NCBI RefSeq assembly: GCF_009828065.1
Contig: NZ_WTYK01000010.1
Span: forward strand, 1 to 64,000
Direction: 5' to 3'
DNA: 64,000 nt
Source: Croceibacterium soli
GTDB lineage: Bacteria > Pseudomonadota > Alphaproteobacteria > Sphingomonadales > Sphingomonadaceae
A program made the translations under genes and the position numbers. Below the pieces are notes generated by a model. That model searched no databases, was not told where the DNA came from, and was given only the letters and a program-made list of their open reading frames with translations. Of this stretch, positions 35,959-46,451 are shown piece by piece. Every line of letters begins with the position of its first letter. The stretch's first letter is position 1.

Positions 35959-36171
35959 ATGCCCAGCAGCAGCAGCCTCAAGCCCTTCCTCATCGCCAAG
36001 GACGAAGAAGGCCAGGTCCGCCTGACCGTCCGCGAGACGCGGTACAACAGCCAGGGCTACCCGTGGGTCACCGCGCGCCTCGTCGAGCAGCCTTTCGCCA
36101 GCGCCGCCGCGGCGCGTGCGCATGCCGCCGAAGAGTACGGCGCCAAGGCCGGCGAGTTCGCCGCCAAGTAA
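35959..36171 (+). CDS. small conserved hypothetical protein (70 residues)
   Basis: MPSSSSLKPFLIAKDEEGQVRLTVRET...PWVTARLVEQPFASAAAARAHAAEEYGAKAGEFAAK. Charged, soluble, no recognised domain; the start has AAAGGACC six bases upstream, so translation is plausible. The gap 35752-35958 before it holds a hairpin CTCCCGC/GCGGGGGAG and no other gene. Confidence 0.6.
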   Translation: MPSSSSLKPFLIAKDEEGQVRLTVRETRYNSQGYPWVTARLVEQPFASAAAARAHAAEEYGAKAGEFAAK

Positions 36172-36274
36172 GCCTGACGTCACCGCGGCTCGAGAGCCGG
36201 GAAGCGCTTTACGGATGGGGAAAGCCCTTCCGGAGGTGCTGTCCCGCGCGCTTTGGCAATGTTAGGGCAGCCGC

Positions 36275-38563
36275 ATGGTGACCACCGTGGATCATGAGAA
36301 AGACCCGTTCGACGCCATCGTCGACGCTCCGTTCGATAGCGCCTTGTCGGAGCGCTACCTGGTCTATGCCCTGTCGACGATCACTGCCCGTTCGCTGCCC
36401 GACCTGCGGGACGGGCTGAAGCCGGTCCACCGGCGGATCCTGTGGGGCATGCGCGGGCTGCGGCTGACGCCGGACAGCGCCTACAAGAAGTGCTCGCGCA
36501 TCGTCGGCGACGTGATGGGCAAGTACCATCCGCACGGCAACCTGGCGCTTTACGACGCGATGGTCCGGCTCGCGCAGCCGTTCACGCTGCGCTATCCGCT
36601 GGTCGACGGGCAGGGCAACTTCGGCAACATCGACGGCGATAACGCGGCGGCCGAGCGCTACACCGAAGCGCGGCTGACCAAGACCGCGATGCAGCTGATG
36701 GAAGGCCTCGACGAAGGCACCGTCGATTTCGTCCCGACCTACAACAACGAGGAAGAAGAGCCGACGATCTTCCCGGGGCTGTTCCCCAACCTGCTCGCCA
36801 ACGGCGCCAGCGGCATCGCCGTGGGCATGGCGACGAGCATCCCGAGCCACAACGTCGCCGAAGTGATCGATGCGACGCTGGAGCTGATCGACAATCCCAG
36901 CGTCGAGCACTCCCGGCTGATGGAGCTGTTCCAGGGGCCGGACTTCGCCACTGGCGGACTGATCGTCGATTCCGCCGCGGCGATCAGCCACGCCTACGAA
37001 ACCGGGCGCGGCAGCTTCCGCGTGCGCGGCCGCTTCTACGCTGCGGAAGCCGAACGGGAAGAGGACCGCGAGGCCGGCATCGAGCGGCTCGGCGGCGGGC
37101 AGTACCAACTGGTCATCTCCGAGATCCCTTACCAGGTGCCCAAAGGCAAGCTGATCGAGCAGATCGCCCAGGCGATTGCCGACCGCAAGGTGCCGATCCT
37201 CGAAGACGTGCGCGACGAGAGCGACGAGCAGGTGCGCATCGTGCTCGTGCCCAAGAGCCGCAACGTCGACCCCGACCTGCTCAAGGAATCGATCTACAAG
37301 CTGACCGATCTCGAGACCCGCTTCGGGCTCAACCTCAACGTGCTCGACGCCACGCGCACGCCGATGGTCATGGGGCTGAAGGAGCTGCTCGAGCACTGGG
37401 TCCTGCACCAGATCGACATCCTGCAGCGCCGCACCCGCCATCGTCTGCAAAAGATCGCCGACCGGCTGGAGCTGGTCGAAGGCTACATCGTCGCCTTCCT
37501 CAACCTTGACCGGGTGATCGAGATCATCCGCACCGAGGACGAGCCCAAGCCGGTGATGATGGCCGAGTTCGGCCTGACCGACCGCCAGGCCGAAGCGATC
37601 CTCAACATGCGCCTGCGCTCCCTGCGCAGGCTCGAGGAGATGCAGCTCCGCCAGGAGAAGGACACGCTGGAGAAGGAGCGGGCCGAGCTGGAGAAGCTGC
37701 TCGACAGCCCCGCTCGGCAGCGCACCCGGCTGAAGCGCGACCTGACGGCGATGCGCAAGGACTACGCCGAGGACACTCCGCTCGGCCGCCGCCGCACGAC
37801 CATCGCCGAGGCGGCGCCCACGGTCGAGTTTAGCATGGACGCGATGATCGAGAAGGAGCCGGTGACGGTGATCCTCTCCCAGCGCGGCTGGATCCGCGCG
37901 GCGAAGGGGCACATGCCGCTCGATACCGAGTTCAAGTACAAGGAAGGCGACGAGCAGGCGTTCGTCATCCACGCGCAGACGACCGACAAGCTGCTGCTGG
38001 CGGCGGACGACGGGCGCTTCTTCACCCTCGGCGCCGACAAGCTGCCCGGCGCGCGCGGCTTCGGCGAGCCGATCCGCAACACGCTCGACATCGATACCGA
38101 GGCGCAGATCGTCTCGGTGATCGTGCACAAGCCCGGTACGCAGCTCCTGCTCGCTTCCACGACGGGCAAAGGCTTCGCCGCGGTGACCGACGAGCTACTC
38201 GCCGAGACGCGTAAGGGCCGCCAAGTGGTCAACATCAAACCCGGCGCGAAGCTCGCCGTCGCCCGTCCGATCGCGCCCGAGCACGACCACATCGCGGTCG
38301 TCGGCGACAACCGCAAGCTGGTGATCTTCAACCTCGAGGAACTGCCGCTGATGACGCGCGGGCAGGGCGTCACCCTCCAGCGCTACCGCGACGGCGGCCT
38401 GTCGGACGCGATCACCATCAAGCTCGACGAAGGTCTGAGCTGGCAAATGGGCGGCGACAGCGGCCGCACCCGCACCGAGGACGACGTGCGCGAATGGAAA
38501 GTCGCCCGCGGCGCCGCCGGCCGCCTGCCGCCGAGGGGCTTCCCCAAGAACAACAAGTTCTAG
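36275..38563 (+). CDS. parC: DNA topoisomerase IV subunit A
   Basis: ParC cuts and rejoins DNA with ParE to decatenate chromosomes. The 762-residue product has the GyrA/ParC breakage domain with catalytic Tyr129 in [12 protein letters not shown]. The C-terminal region has beta-pinwheel blades but no GyrA box, which separates it from GyrA. The quinolone-determining region reads [13 protein letters not shown], with Leu90 and Asp94 at the positions of E. coli Ser80 and Glu84. Start ATG 36275 lacks a strong ribosome binding site. parE is not in the window. Confidence 0.96.
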   Translation: MVTTVDHEKDPFDAIVDAPFDSALSERYLVYALSTITARSLPDLRDGLKPVHRRILWGMRGLRLTPDSAYKKCSRIVGDVMGKYHPHGNLALYDAMVRLAQPFTLRYPLVDGQGNFGNIDGDNAAAERYTEARLTKTAMQLMEGLDEGTVDFVPTYNNEEEEPTIFPGLFPNLLANGASGIAVGMATSIPSHNVAEVIDATLELIDNPSVEHSRLMELFQGPDFATGGLIVDSAAAISHAYETGRGSFRVRGRFYAAEAEREEDREAGIERLGGGQYQLVISEIPYQVPKGKLIEQIAQAIADRKVPILEDVRDESDEQVRIVLVPKSRNVDPDLLKESIYKLTDLETRFGLNLNVLDATRTPMVMGLKELLEHWVLHQIDILQRRTRHRLQKIADRLELVEGYIVAFLNLDRVIEIIRTEDEPKPVMMAEFGLTDRQAEAILNMRLRSLRRLEEMQLRQEKDTLEKERAELEKLLDSPARQRTRLKRDLTAMRKDYAEDTPLGRRRTTIAEAAPTVEFSMDAMIEKEPVTVILSQRGWIRAAKGHMPLDTEFKYKEGDEQAFVIHAQTTDKLLLAADDGRFFTLGADKLPGARGFGEPIRNTLDIDTEAQIVSVIVHKPGTQLLLASTTGKGFAAVTDELLAETRKGRQVVNIKPGAKLAVARPIAPEHDHIAVVGDNRKLVIFNLEELPLMTRGQGVTLQRYRDGGLSDAITIKLDEGLSWQMGGDSGRTRTEDDVREWKVARGAAGRLPPRGFPKNNKF

Positions 38564-38570
38564 TACTTTC

Positions 38571-38708
38571 AAGATCCTCCCCCCTTGGGGGCGGTGGCAG
38601 CGCGAAGCGCTGACGGAGGGGGCTTGGCCTGGCTCTACCGTTCCTCCAGGCCAGCCCCCTCCACCACCGCCTTCGGCGGCGGTCCCCCTCCCCCAGAGGG
38701 GGAGGATC
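38571..38708. repeat. REPIN-like inverted pair, family A
   Basis: Left arm 38571-38623 (AGATCCTCCCCCCTTGGGGG...GACGGAGGGGGC), spacer TTGGCCTGGCTCTACCG, right arm 38653-38708. It lies between parC and a convergent exported-protein gene. Confidence 0.85.
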
Positions 38709-38779
38709 TTAGTAAGCCGCCACAAAAAAGGGCGCCCAGCTCGCACTGGACGCCCCCTTAACACTTAGATCCCGCAAGC

Positions 38780-39322
38780 TTACGAAGCGGAAGCCTCGGC
38801 GCTGGCGCCGAGCGCGGTCTTGACCTGGTCGGCCTGCACCTGCGCAGTCACGCTGCCCTGGCCCGGCAGGAAGTTTTCCTTCTTCAGCGCGAACGCGCCC
38901 CATTGGGTCTCGACGGTCACATCCTCGCCTTCGATGGCGCCGACGGAACCGAGCGCGGTGCCGTTGACGTCCACGACGGGCGTGCCGGCGACCAGCACCG
39001 CTTCGAGTTCCGCGGCGGCCTTCGCCAATTGCTCGTCGACCATGGTGTTGAGCTGGTCGCGGCCGACGGCGATCGTCGTCTGGCCTTCGGCATTCTCACC
39101 GAAGCGGTCGAGCGGAAGCCCGATCTTGTGCTTGCCGGTGTCCAGCGTGGCGACGCCATCGGCAACGCTCTCGATGGTGCCGACTTCGTTGCCCTCAGGG
39201 CCGTAGATGGTCAGGCCGGCGGCCACTTCGGTGGTTGCGGCAGCGTCCTGCGCCATTGCGGCGCCGGAGGCGGAAGCCAGCGACAGCGCGCCGGCAGCCA
39301 GAAGAGCTTTGGTGAAGTTCAA
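38780..39322 (-). CDS. exported protein with two repeats (PRC-barrel-like)
   Basis: A 180-residue exported protein. Signal peptide MNFTKALLAAGALSLASASGAAMA. Two similar halves follow: GLTIYGPEGNEVGTIESVADGVATL...GRDQLNTMV and GTPVVDVNGTALGSVGAIEGEDVTVE...QADQVKTAL. The first strands look like PRC-barrel domains, which read D/G-x-x-G-xx-I-G-x-V. Function unknown; start ATG 39322. Confidence 0.78.
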   Translation of the reverse strand: MNFTKALLAAGALSLASASGAAMAQDAAATTEVAAGLTIYGPEGNEVGTIESVADGVATLDTGKHKIGLPLDRFGENAEGQTTIAVGRDQLNTMVDEQLAKAAAELEAVLVAGTPVVDVNGTALGSVGAIEGEDVTVETQWGAFALKKENFLPGQGSVTAQVQADQVKTALGASAEASAS

Positions 39323-39569
39323 GATTTATCCCCTCTCGGTTTGTAGGGCCGGGCGCACTGACATGTCCGCGCAAGTGGCCGGCAGATGTGTGTGCGGAAG
39401 GAGCAGCGGCCCGGCGTAGTTCGCCAGCGACCAAGAGCGCTCACACCGACAACCGCCGGCGCCCGCAAAAAGCCCGCCAAGCGGCGAACTGCGACAGGTT
39501 TCCAGCCGAGGGCCGGCTTGGCAACCCCTAAATGCCCGATATTGGCTGAAGATCGGCTGAATTGCGCGT

Positions 39570-40760
39570 TCAGGAGGTGACGGAGCTGCGCAATTCCTCG
39601 TCGAGGATCGCTTCCACCCGCTCACGCCCCGGGAATCCCTCGTCGACCCAGCGGTTCTCGACCGCGCGCAGGATGCGGGCCACCTCGGGTCCGGCGGCCA
39701 CGCCGCGGGCGACGATCTCGCCGCCCTTGAGCGGCAGCTCGGGGATCTCCCGCTCGGCCAGCGGGGCCGGGTCCTGCCCGGCGAGCAGCAGCCGGTCGAT
39801 CGCCTGTTCGCGGCCGAGACGATAGGCGAGCGCGTGCGGATCGCCGGGATCGCCGCTGCGCCCGGCGGCCGTAACCAGCCGCTTCTTGTGCGCGCTCGAA
39901 AGCCGCAGGCGAGAGGCGGCCTGCGCTACCGCGTCAGGGTCGGCCGGCAGCAGGGCGGCCAGCCGGCGCAGCGGGGACGGGGGTACCTCGGCCTCGAACT
40001 CGGACTCGACCAGGTTCTCGAACGCCATGATCTCGTCCTCGCCGGTCTCCGGCAGGATGACTCCGAGCACGCCCTTGTTGAACATGCGCACGACGGTGGA
40101 AGTCGGATCGTTGACCGCCAGCAGGATCTGCAGCTCCGACCAGACCCGTTCCCGGCTCAGGCCCTTGAGCATCGGCGCCAGTTCGGCGCAGGCTTCCTCG
40201 GCCTCGTCGTCTAGGTCGCAGCCGAAGCGGGCCTGGAACCGGTAATAGCGCAGGATGCGCAAGTGATCCTCGCGAATGCGCTCGCGCGGATCGCCGATGA
40301 AGTGGACGCGGCGGTGCTTGAGATCCTCCAGCCCGCCGAAGAAGTCGTACAGCTCGAGCGTGGCGGGATCGGCGTAAAGCGCGTTGATCGTGAAATCGCG
40401 CCGGGCCGCGTCCTCCTTCCAGTCGTCGGAGAAGGCGACTGTCGCGCGGCGCCCGTCGGTCGAGACATCCTTGCGCAGCGTGGTGATCTCGACGTTGCCG
40501 CCGGGGAGCACGGCGGTGACGGTGCCGTGGTCGATCCCGGTCGGCACATTGCGGATCCGCACCTTGTCGAGCCGGGCGATCACTTCTTGGGGTTCGAGCG
40601 GAGTGGCGGCGTCGACATCCTGCACTGGCTTCGCGAGCAGCGTGTCGCGCACGGCGCCGCCCACCCAGCGCAGATTGCCATCGCCGAGCGCTTCCGCCAG
40701 CCGCGCGAGGTCCTCGCGCTGGGTCCATTCGGCTTCGGGCAGCTTCGTCATGTTTCTCAT
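39570..40760 (-). CDS. cca: CCA tRNA nucleotidyltransferase / poly(A) polymerase family
   Basis: Adds or repairs the 3' CCA of tRNA. A 396-residue class II enzyme: GGAVRDTLL with the DVDAAT Mg2+ site, RRDFTINALYAD, and RIREDHLRILRYYRFQARFG. The C-terminal part is an HD-like tail found in alphaproteobacterial forms. Start ATG 40760 has AGGACGAACG immediately upstream, which is part of a family D repeat arm; ATG 40751 also possible. Downstream of the Nudix/DUF1285 genes, on the same strand. Confidence 0.95.
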   Translation of the reverse strand: MRNMTKLPEAEWTQREDLARLAEALGDGNLRWVGGAVRDTLLAKPVQDVDAATPLEPQEVIARLDKVRIRNVPTGIDHGTVTAVLPGGNVEITTLRKDVSTDGRRATVAFSDDWKEDAARRDFTINALYADPATLELYDFFGGLEDLKHRRVHFIGDPRERIREDHLRILRYYRFQARFGCDLDDEAEEACAELAPMLKGLSRERVWSELQILLAVNDPTSTVVRMFNKGVLGVILPETGEDEIMAFENLVESEFEAEVPPSPLRRLAALLPADPDAVAQAASRLRLSSAHKKRLVTAAGRSGDPGDPHALAYRLGREQAIDRLLLAGQDPAPLAEREIPELPLKGGEIVARGVAAGPEVARILRAVENRWVDEGFPGRERVEAILDEELRSSVTS

Positions 40761-40852
40761 CGTTCGTCCTGAGCCTGTCGAAGGACCGCTTTGCCTTTGG
40801 GCACGGCGCTAGCAAGGAAAGACTGCCCTTCGACAAGCTCAGGGCGAACGGA
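40761..40852. repeat. inverted-pair repeat, family D
   Basis: Left arm CGTTCGTCCTGAGCCTGTCG from 40761, right arm CTTCGACAAGCTCAGGGCG to about 40852. It fills the gap between cca and the Nudix gene. The left arm, read on the minus strand, gives the cca ribosome binding site. Confidence 0.8.
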
Positions 40853-40871
40853 TGAGAGGTGTGCGCGGGCG

Positions 40872-41474
40872 CTATCCATTCACCACCTCCTGCCACGCAA
40901 GGCGGCGCGAGAGGTTGTGGATGATCGCGGCGGTCACGCCCCAGATGCGGTGGCCCTGCCACTCGATCTCCAGGTATGGCCGCTCGTACCCGCGAAACAC
41001 GCCGATCTTCTGCACGTGGTTGGCGCTGTCGAGGATGTAGCGCAGCGGCGCTTCGAACCAGGCGGAGACTTCGTGCGGAGCGGGCACGATCGGCAGGTCG
41101 GGCGGGATCAGGGCCAGCACCGGAGTCACGTCGTAGCCCGATCCGGTGACGAACCTGTCGCTGGCGCCGATCACGCGGACGTGGCCGGGGTCGATGCCGA
41201 GCTCTTCCTGCGCCTCGCGCAAGGCGGCCTCGACCGCGTCCTCGCCGGGATCGATCTTGCCGCCGGGGAAGGCGACCTGGCCGGGATGCGCGCGCATCGT
41301 CTCGGGCCGGTGAGTGAGCAGCACGCCAGGCTCGGCGCGGTCGGTCACCGCGATCAGCACGGCGGCGGGGCGGACTTCGGGCGGGGCGAAGCGGGCATCG
41401 TCGCGCAAGTCCGGCACCTCGACGCCGTGGCCTTCGTGGAACAGCCGTTGCAACCGGTCGAACAGCTCGCTCAT
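40872..41474 (-). CDS. Nudix hydrolase, CoA pyrophosphatase-like
   Basis: A 200-residue Nudix protein. The Nudix box GGKIDPGEDAVEAALREAQEELGI is complete. Before it lies the LTHRPETMRAHPGQVAFPGG segment typical of CoA pyrophosphatase (NudL). It would cleave CoA or related dinucleotides. Start ATG 41474 overlaps the DUF1285 stop as ATGA. It is immediately upstream of cca on the same strand, with a repeat between. Confidence 0.93.
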   Translation of the reverse strand: MSELFDRLQRLFHEGHGVEVPDLRDDARFAPPEVRPAAVLIAVTDRAEPGVLLTHRPETMRAHPGQVAFPGGKIDPGEDAVEAALREAQEELGIDPGHVRVIGASDRFVTGSGYDVTPVLALIPPDLPIVPAPHEVSAWFEAPLRYILDSANHVQKIGVFRGYERPYLEIEWQGHRIWGVTAAIIHNLSRRLAWQEVVNG

Positions 41475-42019
41475 GCCGGCTCCAACGCGAACCGGGCGCC
41501 CTGGCTGACGACGGAGAGGTCGCCGCCTGCGGCCAGCGCGTGCTCGATCAGCTGGAGATATGTCGACCGGTTGAGCCGCGCCTCGCAGCCGCGGCGGACG
41601 GCGAGGTAGAGCGCCGGCACGTCGGGATCGCCGGCCGCGCGCAGCGGGTGTTCCGGGCCGGCCAGGACCAGCTCGTCGGTGTTCAGGCGGAAGGCCAGCG
41701 CATCGCCCTGTGCGCTCATCTCGATCGCGACGAAGGCGGCATCCTCCACCGCGATCGACTGCTTGCATTCGGGCGTCACCAGCCAGTGCTGCCCGTCCTG
41801 GTCGCGCGTCAGTAGCGAAGCGAAAGCGCGGACCATCGCCGGGCGCGCGATTGGGCGGCCTTCGTGGAACCAGGTTCCGTCGGCGGCGATGCGCATGTGG
41901 CTGTCGGCGGTGTCGCTGGGGGCCCACTGCTCCACCGGCGGCAGCTTGCGCGCCTCGACCGCCGCGGCGATCTCCGCAAGCGACATTCCTGCAAGGTCGG
42001 GGAGCGGATCGTAGGGCAT
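41471..42019 (-). CDS. DUF1285 protein
   Basis: A 182-residue protein of the DUF1285 family. Core segments: PVEQWAPSDTADSHMRIAADGTWFHEGRPIARPAMVRAFASLLTRDQDGQHWLVTPECKQSI, and AFVAIEMSAQGD. Function unknown. Start ATG 42019; it overlaps the Nudix gene by four bases, and that gene order is common in alphaproteobacteria. Confidence 0.9.
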   Translation of the reverse strand: MPYDPLPDLAGMSLAEIAAAVEARKLPPVEQWAPSDTADSHMRIAADGTWFHEGRPIARPAMVRAFASLLTRDQDGQHWLVTPECKQSIAVEDAAFVAIEMSAQGDALAFRLNTDELVLAGPEHPLRAAGDPDVPALYLAVRRGCEARLNRSTYLQLIEHALAAGGDLSVVSQGARFALEPA

Positions 42020-42045
42020 CGCCGAAAGAGCGATGCCAGATCGCG

Positions 42046-42564
42046 CTAGGGCCGCCAAGGCCCCAGCATGCCTTCGCGCGGCAGGACCGCGGGATTGGCG
42101 CAGCGGACCATCAGGCGGGCCGGGTCCCATGGGCCCGGGCAGCGCCAGCCGCCGGTGTAGGCATTGGTGAAGCCGAAGCGCTCGTAATAGGCGGTGTCGC
42201 CGATCAGCACTTGCGGCAGCGGCGCCTGCGGCTCGAGCCCGGCAGTGAGTGCGGCAATCAGCGCGCGGCCATAGCCCTGGTCCTGGTTCTCCGGCAGCAC
42301 GGCAATGGGCCCGACCATGATCATCGGGTGCGCGCGCCCGGCCGGATCGGTCAGCGCCACCGGCCAGGCCTGGATCGTTGCGGCGAGCATCTGGTCCTCG
42401 TCCAGCGCCGCGAAGCTGAGCGCCGGAAGCCAGTCGGTACCTTCGCGGATCTTGTAGGCGGTTCGGCCGTGGCGATCGGGACCGAAGGCGCGGTCGAGCA
42501 CCTGTTCGATCATCGCGCTCTCGACATTCTCGAGCGGGATCAGCGTGCGAGTCGGCTCAGCCAT
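42046..42564 (-). CDS. GNAT-family N-acetyltransferase
   Basis: A 172-residue acetyl-CoA-dependent acetyltransferase. GPIAVLPENQDQGYGRALIAA is the acetyl-CoA loop, and QVLIGDTAYYERFGFTNAY closes the fold. Small-molecule or protein acetylation, target unknown. Start ATG 42564 opens the fold. Ends 26 bp upstream of the DUF1285 start, same strand. Confidence 0.9.
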   Translation of the reverse strand: MAEPTRTLIPLENVESAMIEQVLDRAFGPDRHGRTAYKIREGTDWLPALSFAALDEDQMLAATIQAWPVALTDPAGRAHPMIMVGPIAVLPENQDQGYGRALIAALTAGLEPQAPLPQVLIGDTAYYERFGFTNAYTGGWRCPGPWDPARLMVRCANPAVLPREGMLGPWRP

Positions 42565-42646
42565 GGGTGCGCGCCGATAAGGGCGGGCGGGCAGCGTGGC
42601 AATCGGTCATTGCTCCGCCTTCGTCGGTCCATCTCACCCCAACCTG

Positions 42647-42927
42647 TCATGCTGAACTCGTTTCAGCATCCCTCCCGCAACCCGCGCCGGAGCCCGGTGG
42701 CCGGGTGGGCACGCCTATGCGAGCTCCGCGGCGGCGGTGAAATGGGCCCTGAAACAAGTTCAGGGTGACGAAGGAAGGGTGTGGCGCGATGCACCCCCGC
42801 TTCGTCATGCTGAACTCGTTTCAGCATCCATCCCGCAACGCGCGCCGGAGCTCGGTGGCCGCGTGGCCACGCCTATGCGAGCTCCGCGGCGGCGGTGAAA
42901 TGGGTTCTGAAACGAGTTCAGGGTGAC
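42647..42927. repeat. two tandem family C elements (383 bp gap)
   Basis: The gap 42565-42947 holds two 123 bp elements, 42647-42769 and 42805-42927, at a 158 bp period. Each runs from TCATGCTGAACTCGTTTCAG to AGTTCAGGGTGAC and shares a GCACGCC/CACGCC-TATGCGAGCTCCGCGG middle. They are near-identical and lie between same-strand genes (GNAT upstream, sugar dehydrogenase). No gene or terminator is seen. Confidence 0.85.
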
Positions 42928-42947
42928 GGGGTGCGGGACGTTGTGGG

Positions 42948-44126
42948 CTATCGGCCCGCCGGCGTCAGTTGCAGCAGGCGGCCGCCTTTGCCGTCTTCCA
43001 CGACGTAGACCGAGCCGTCCGGCGCCTCGACGATGTCGCGCAGGCGCTTGCCGAACTTGGTGCGGCCTTCCTCGGTGCCCTGCTCGCCGCTGAGGCTGAC
43101 GCGCACGAGCGACTGCGAGCCGAGGCCGGCGATCAGCGCGTGGCCGCGCCACTCCGGCCACAGCTTGCCGGAGTAGAAGATGAAGTCGCCCGGCGCGATC
43201 ACCGGGGTCCAGCCGATCGCCGACTTGGCGAAGCCGTCGTCCGCCGAATGATCGGGGATCGGGTCGCCGTTGTAGTTGTCGCCGTTGGACCGGACCGGCC
43301 AGCCGTAGTTGTTGCCCGGCTCTACCCTGTTGAGCTCGTCGCCGCCGCGCGGGCCGTGCTCGAGGTCCCATAGCTGACCGTTAGGATCGAACTGCAGGCC
43401 GGCGACGTTGCGGTGGCCGTAGCTCCAGATCTCGCGCGACACCCCGCCGCGGTCGGCGAACGGGTTGCCCTCCGCCGGCGTACCGTCGAGGTTGAGTCGC
43501 AGCACTTTGCCGAGGTTGTTGTCGAGGCCCTGCGCCGGATCGCCCTGCATGCGCTCGCCCGATCCGAGGAACAGGTACTTGCCGTCGGGCGAGAACTCGA
43601 TGCGGTGCGAGAAGTGGCCGGGGCTCTTGATGGCCGGCTGCTGGCGCCAGATCACCTGCAGGCCTTCGATGCGGCAGGCGTCGGCCTCCTCGCAGACCAG
43701 GGTTCCGCGACCCAACTCCGCGCGCCGCTCATCTCCGACAGCGGCCGCCCAGGTCAGGTAGATCGTCCGCCGGTCGAGCGTGGCCGACGCCTCGGATTCG
43801 AGGAACGCGACGTCGCCCAATCCGCCCTGGCCGCCATAGGCGACTTCCGGCAGGCCGCTGACCGTACCCACCCGTCCGCTCGGCAGGTCGACGAACTTCA
43901 TCGTCCCGGCCTTTTCGGTGATGAACAGCACCTCCGTGCCCGGGGCGAAAATGATGCCCCAGGGCTCTTCGAACGTGCCGCGCGGGGTAATCGCGAACGG
44001 CCCGGCGCTCTCGCTCGCCGCGACGCCGGTGCGTGCAGGTTCCGCGGCGCTATCCCCGGATTGGGCGCTGCCGCAGCTTGCGGTCACCAATGCGGAAAGC
44101 GATAGGGCAAGGGTCGAGATTCTCAT
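42948..44126 (-). CDS. PQQ-dependent sugar dehydrogenase (soluble, lipoprotein)
   Basis: A 392-residue exported protein of the glucose/sorbosone dehydrogenase family, a six-bladed propeller with PQQ. Lipoprotein signal [18 protein letters not shown] (lipobox VTASC). Core motifs: [41 protein letters not shown] and [25 protein letters not shown]. Oxidises an unknown sugar or alcohol in the periplasm. Start ATG 44126 has GGAG nine bases upstream. It overlaps the start codon of rnhB on the other strand. Confidence 0.9.
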   Translation of the reverse strand: MRISTLALSLSALVTASCGSAQSGDSAAEPARTGVAASESAGPFAITPRGTFEEPWGIIFAPGTEVLFITEKAGTMKFVDLPSGRVGTVSGLPEVAYGGQGGLGDVAFLESEASATLDRRTIYLTWAAAVGDERRAELGRGTLVCEEADACRIEGLQVIWRQQPAIKSPGHFSHRIEFSPDGKYLFLGSGERMQGDPAQGLDNNLGKVLRLNLDGTPAEGNPFADRGGVSREIWSYGHRNVAGLQFDPNGQLWDLEHGPRGGDELNRVEPGNNYGWPVRSNGDNYNGDPIPDHSADDGFAKSAIGWTPVIAPGDFIFYSGKLWPEWRGHALIAGLGSQSLVRVSLSGEQGTEEGRTKFGKRLRDIVEAPDGSVYVVEDGKGGRLLQLTPAGR

Positions 44127-44772
44127 GAACATGCTCTCCGGAACGCCATCACCTGAATTCTGCGCCGGCTGGGCTCCGCACCTGCTCGTCGCCGGTGTGG
44201 ACGAGGCGGGCCGCGGGCCGCTGGCCGGGCCGGTTGTTGCAGCAGCCGTGGTGCTCTGCAAGCCGCGACCGTCGGGGCTCGACGATTCCAAGAAGCTGAC
44301 CGCCGATAGGCGCGCCCTGCTGGACGAACGCATCCGCCGCCGCTGCGCCTTCGGTATCGGCGTGGTCGAAGTCGAGGAGATCGACCGGCTCAACATCTTC
44401 GGCGCGACCATGCTGGCGATGACCCTGGCGATGCACCGCCTGTGCGAGGCGCTCGGGGTGGACTGCACGCAGGCGCTGGTCGACGGCAACCTGACCCCGC
44501 ACGGGCGCCGCCCGGAATGGCGCTGGCCGGCGCGCCCGATCGTCGGCGGCGACGCGCTGGAGCCGGCAATCTCGGCCGCCTCGATCATCGCCAAGGAGCA
44601 CCGCGACCGATTGATGCGGGAATACCATGAGGCGCACCCGCATTACGGGTGGGAGCGCAACAAAGGCTACGGCACGCCCGACCACCTTGAGGCGCTCCGC
44701 CGGCATGGGCCGAGCCCGCTCCACCGCAAGAGCTTCGCTCCGGTGGCGCAAGCCGATCTCTTCGCCGCCTGA
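44125..44772 (+). CDS. rnhB: ribonuclease HII
   Basis: RnhB cleaves RNA in RNA-DNA hybrids and single ribonucleotides in DNA. The 215-residue product has [22 protein letters not shown] (two Asp/Glu of the site), LDDSKKL, and [13 protein letters not shown]. Start ATG 44125 is taken; ATG 44131 (two codons later) is possible. The ATG overlaps the opposite start of the sugar dehydrogenase gene, so both genes' upstream signals lie within each other. Confidence 0.95.
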   Translation: MNMLSGTPSPEFCAGWAPHLLVAGVDEAGRGPLAGPVVAAAVVLCKPRPSGLDDSKKLTADRRALLDERIRRRCAFGIGVVEVEEIDRLNIFGATMLAMTLAMHRLCEALGVDCTQALVDGNLTPHGRRPEWRWPARPIVGGDALEPAISAASIIAKEHRDRLMREYHEAHPHYGWERNKGYGTPDHLEALRRHGPSPLHRKSFAPVAQADLFAA

Positions 44773-44774
44773 AC

Positions 44775-46090
<1,316 letters not shown>

Positions 46091-46112
46091 GGCGAGGCGA
46101 GGGCGGCGGCGG

Positions 46113-46409
46113 GCCCTCATCCAAGCTTCGCTAACCCGCTTCGCGGGTAAGCTGCGCTATCCTTCTCCCACGAGTGGGAGAAGGAATCGAACGGCGCCAC
46201 TGATCTTGCGCCCATCGGCGGGAGAAGGAACGGAGCGGCGCCACTGATCTTGCGCCCATTGGTGGGAGAGGGAAGGAGCGGCGCCACTGATCTTGCGCCC
46301 ATTGTTTAAAGAGGAAGGTGGAAGCGGCGCAACTACTTCTTCTCCCACTGGTGGGAGAAGGATACGGAGACTTAGCCACGAAGTGGCTTAGTCGGAGTTG
46401 GATGAGGGC
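46113..46409. repeat. composite palindrome with 43-44 bp tandem repeats (361 bp gap)
   Basis: The gap 46091-46451 is one structured element. Outer arms GCCCTCATCCAA (46113-46124) and TTGGATGAGGGC (46398-46409) are perfect inverse copies. Inside, hairpins AACCCGCTTCGCGGGTAAG and CTTAGCCACGAAGTGGCTTA and CTTCTCCCA boxes repeat the symmetry. Between them a 24 bp core beginning CGGCGCCACTGATC occurs at 46192, 46236 and 46279, with a fourth degenerate start at 46325. No gene is seen. Confidence 0.8.
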
Positions 46410-46451
46410 TGCGGGCGCAAACCACGTAGCCGCAGATGAGGGCCCCTTGCT

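Noticed and set aside
36209-38128. A 639-codon minus-strand frame opposite parC
   Set aside because: Same cause: the reverse of a GC-rich gene. parC motifs in the plus frame are complete.
46192-46302. Possible CRISPR array from the 43-44 bp direct repeats
   Set aside because: The repeats abut with short near-identical spacers of about 20 bp, there are only three full units, and no cas gene is near. It is a minisatellite inside a palindromic element.
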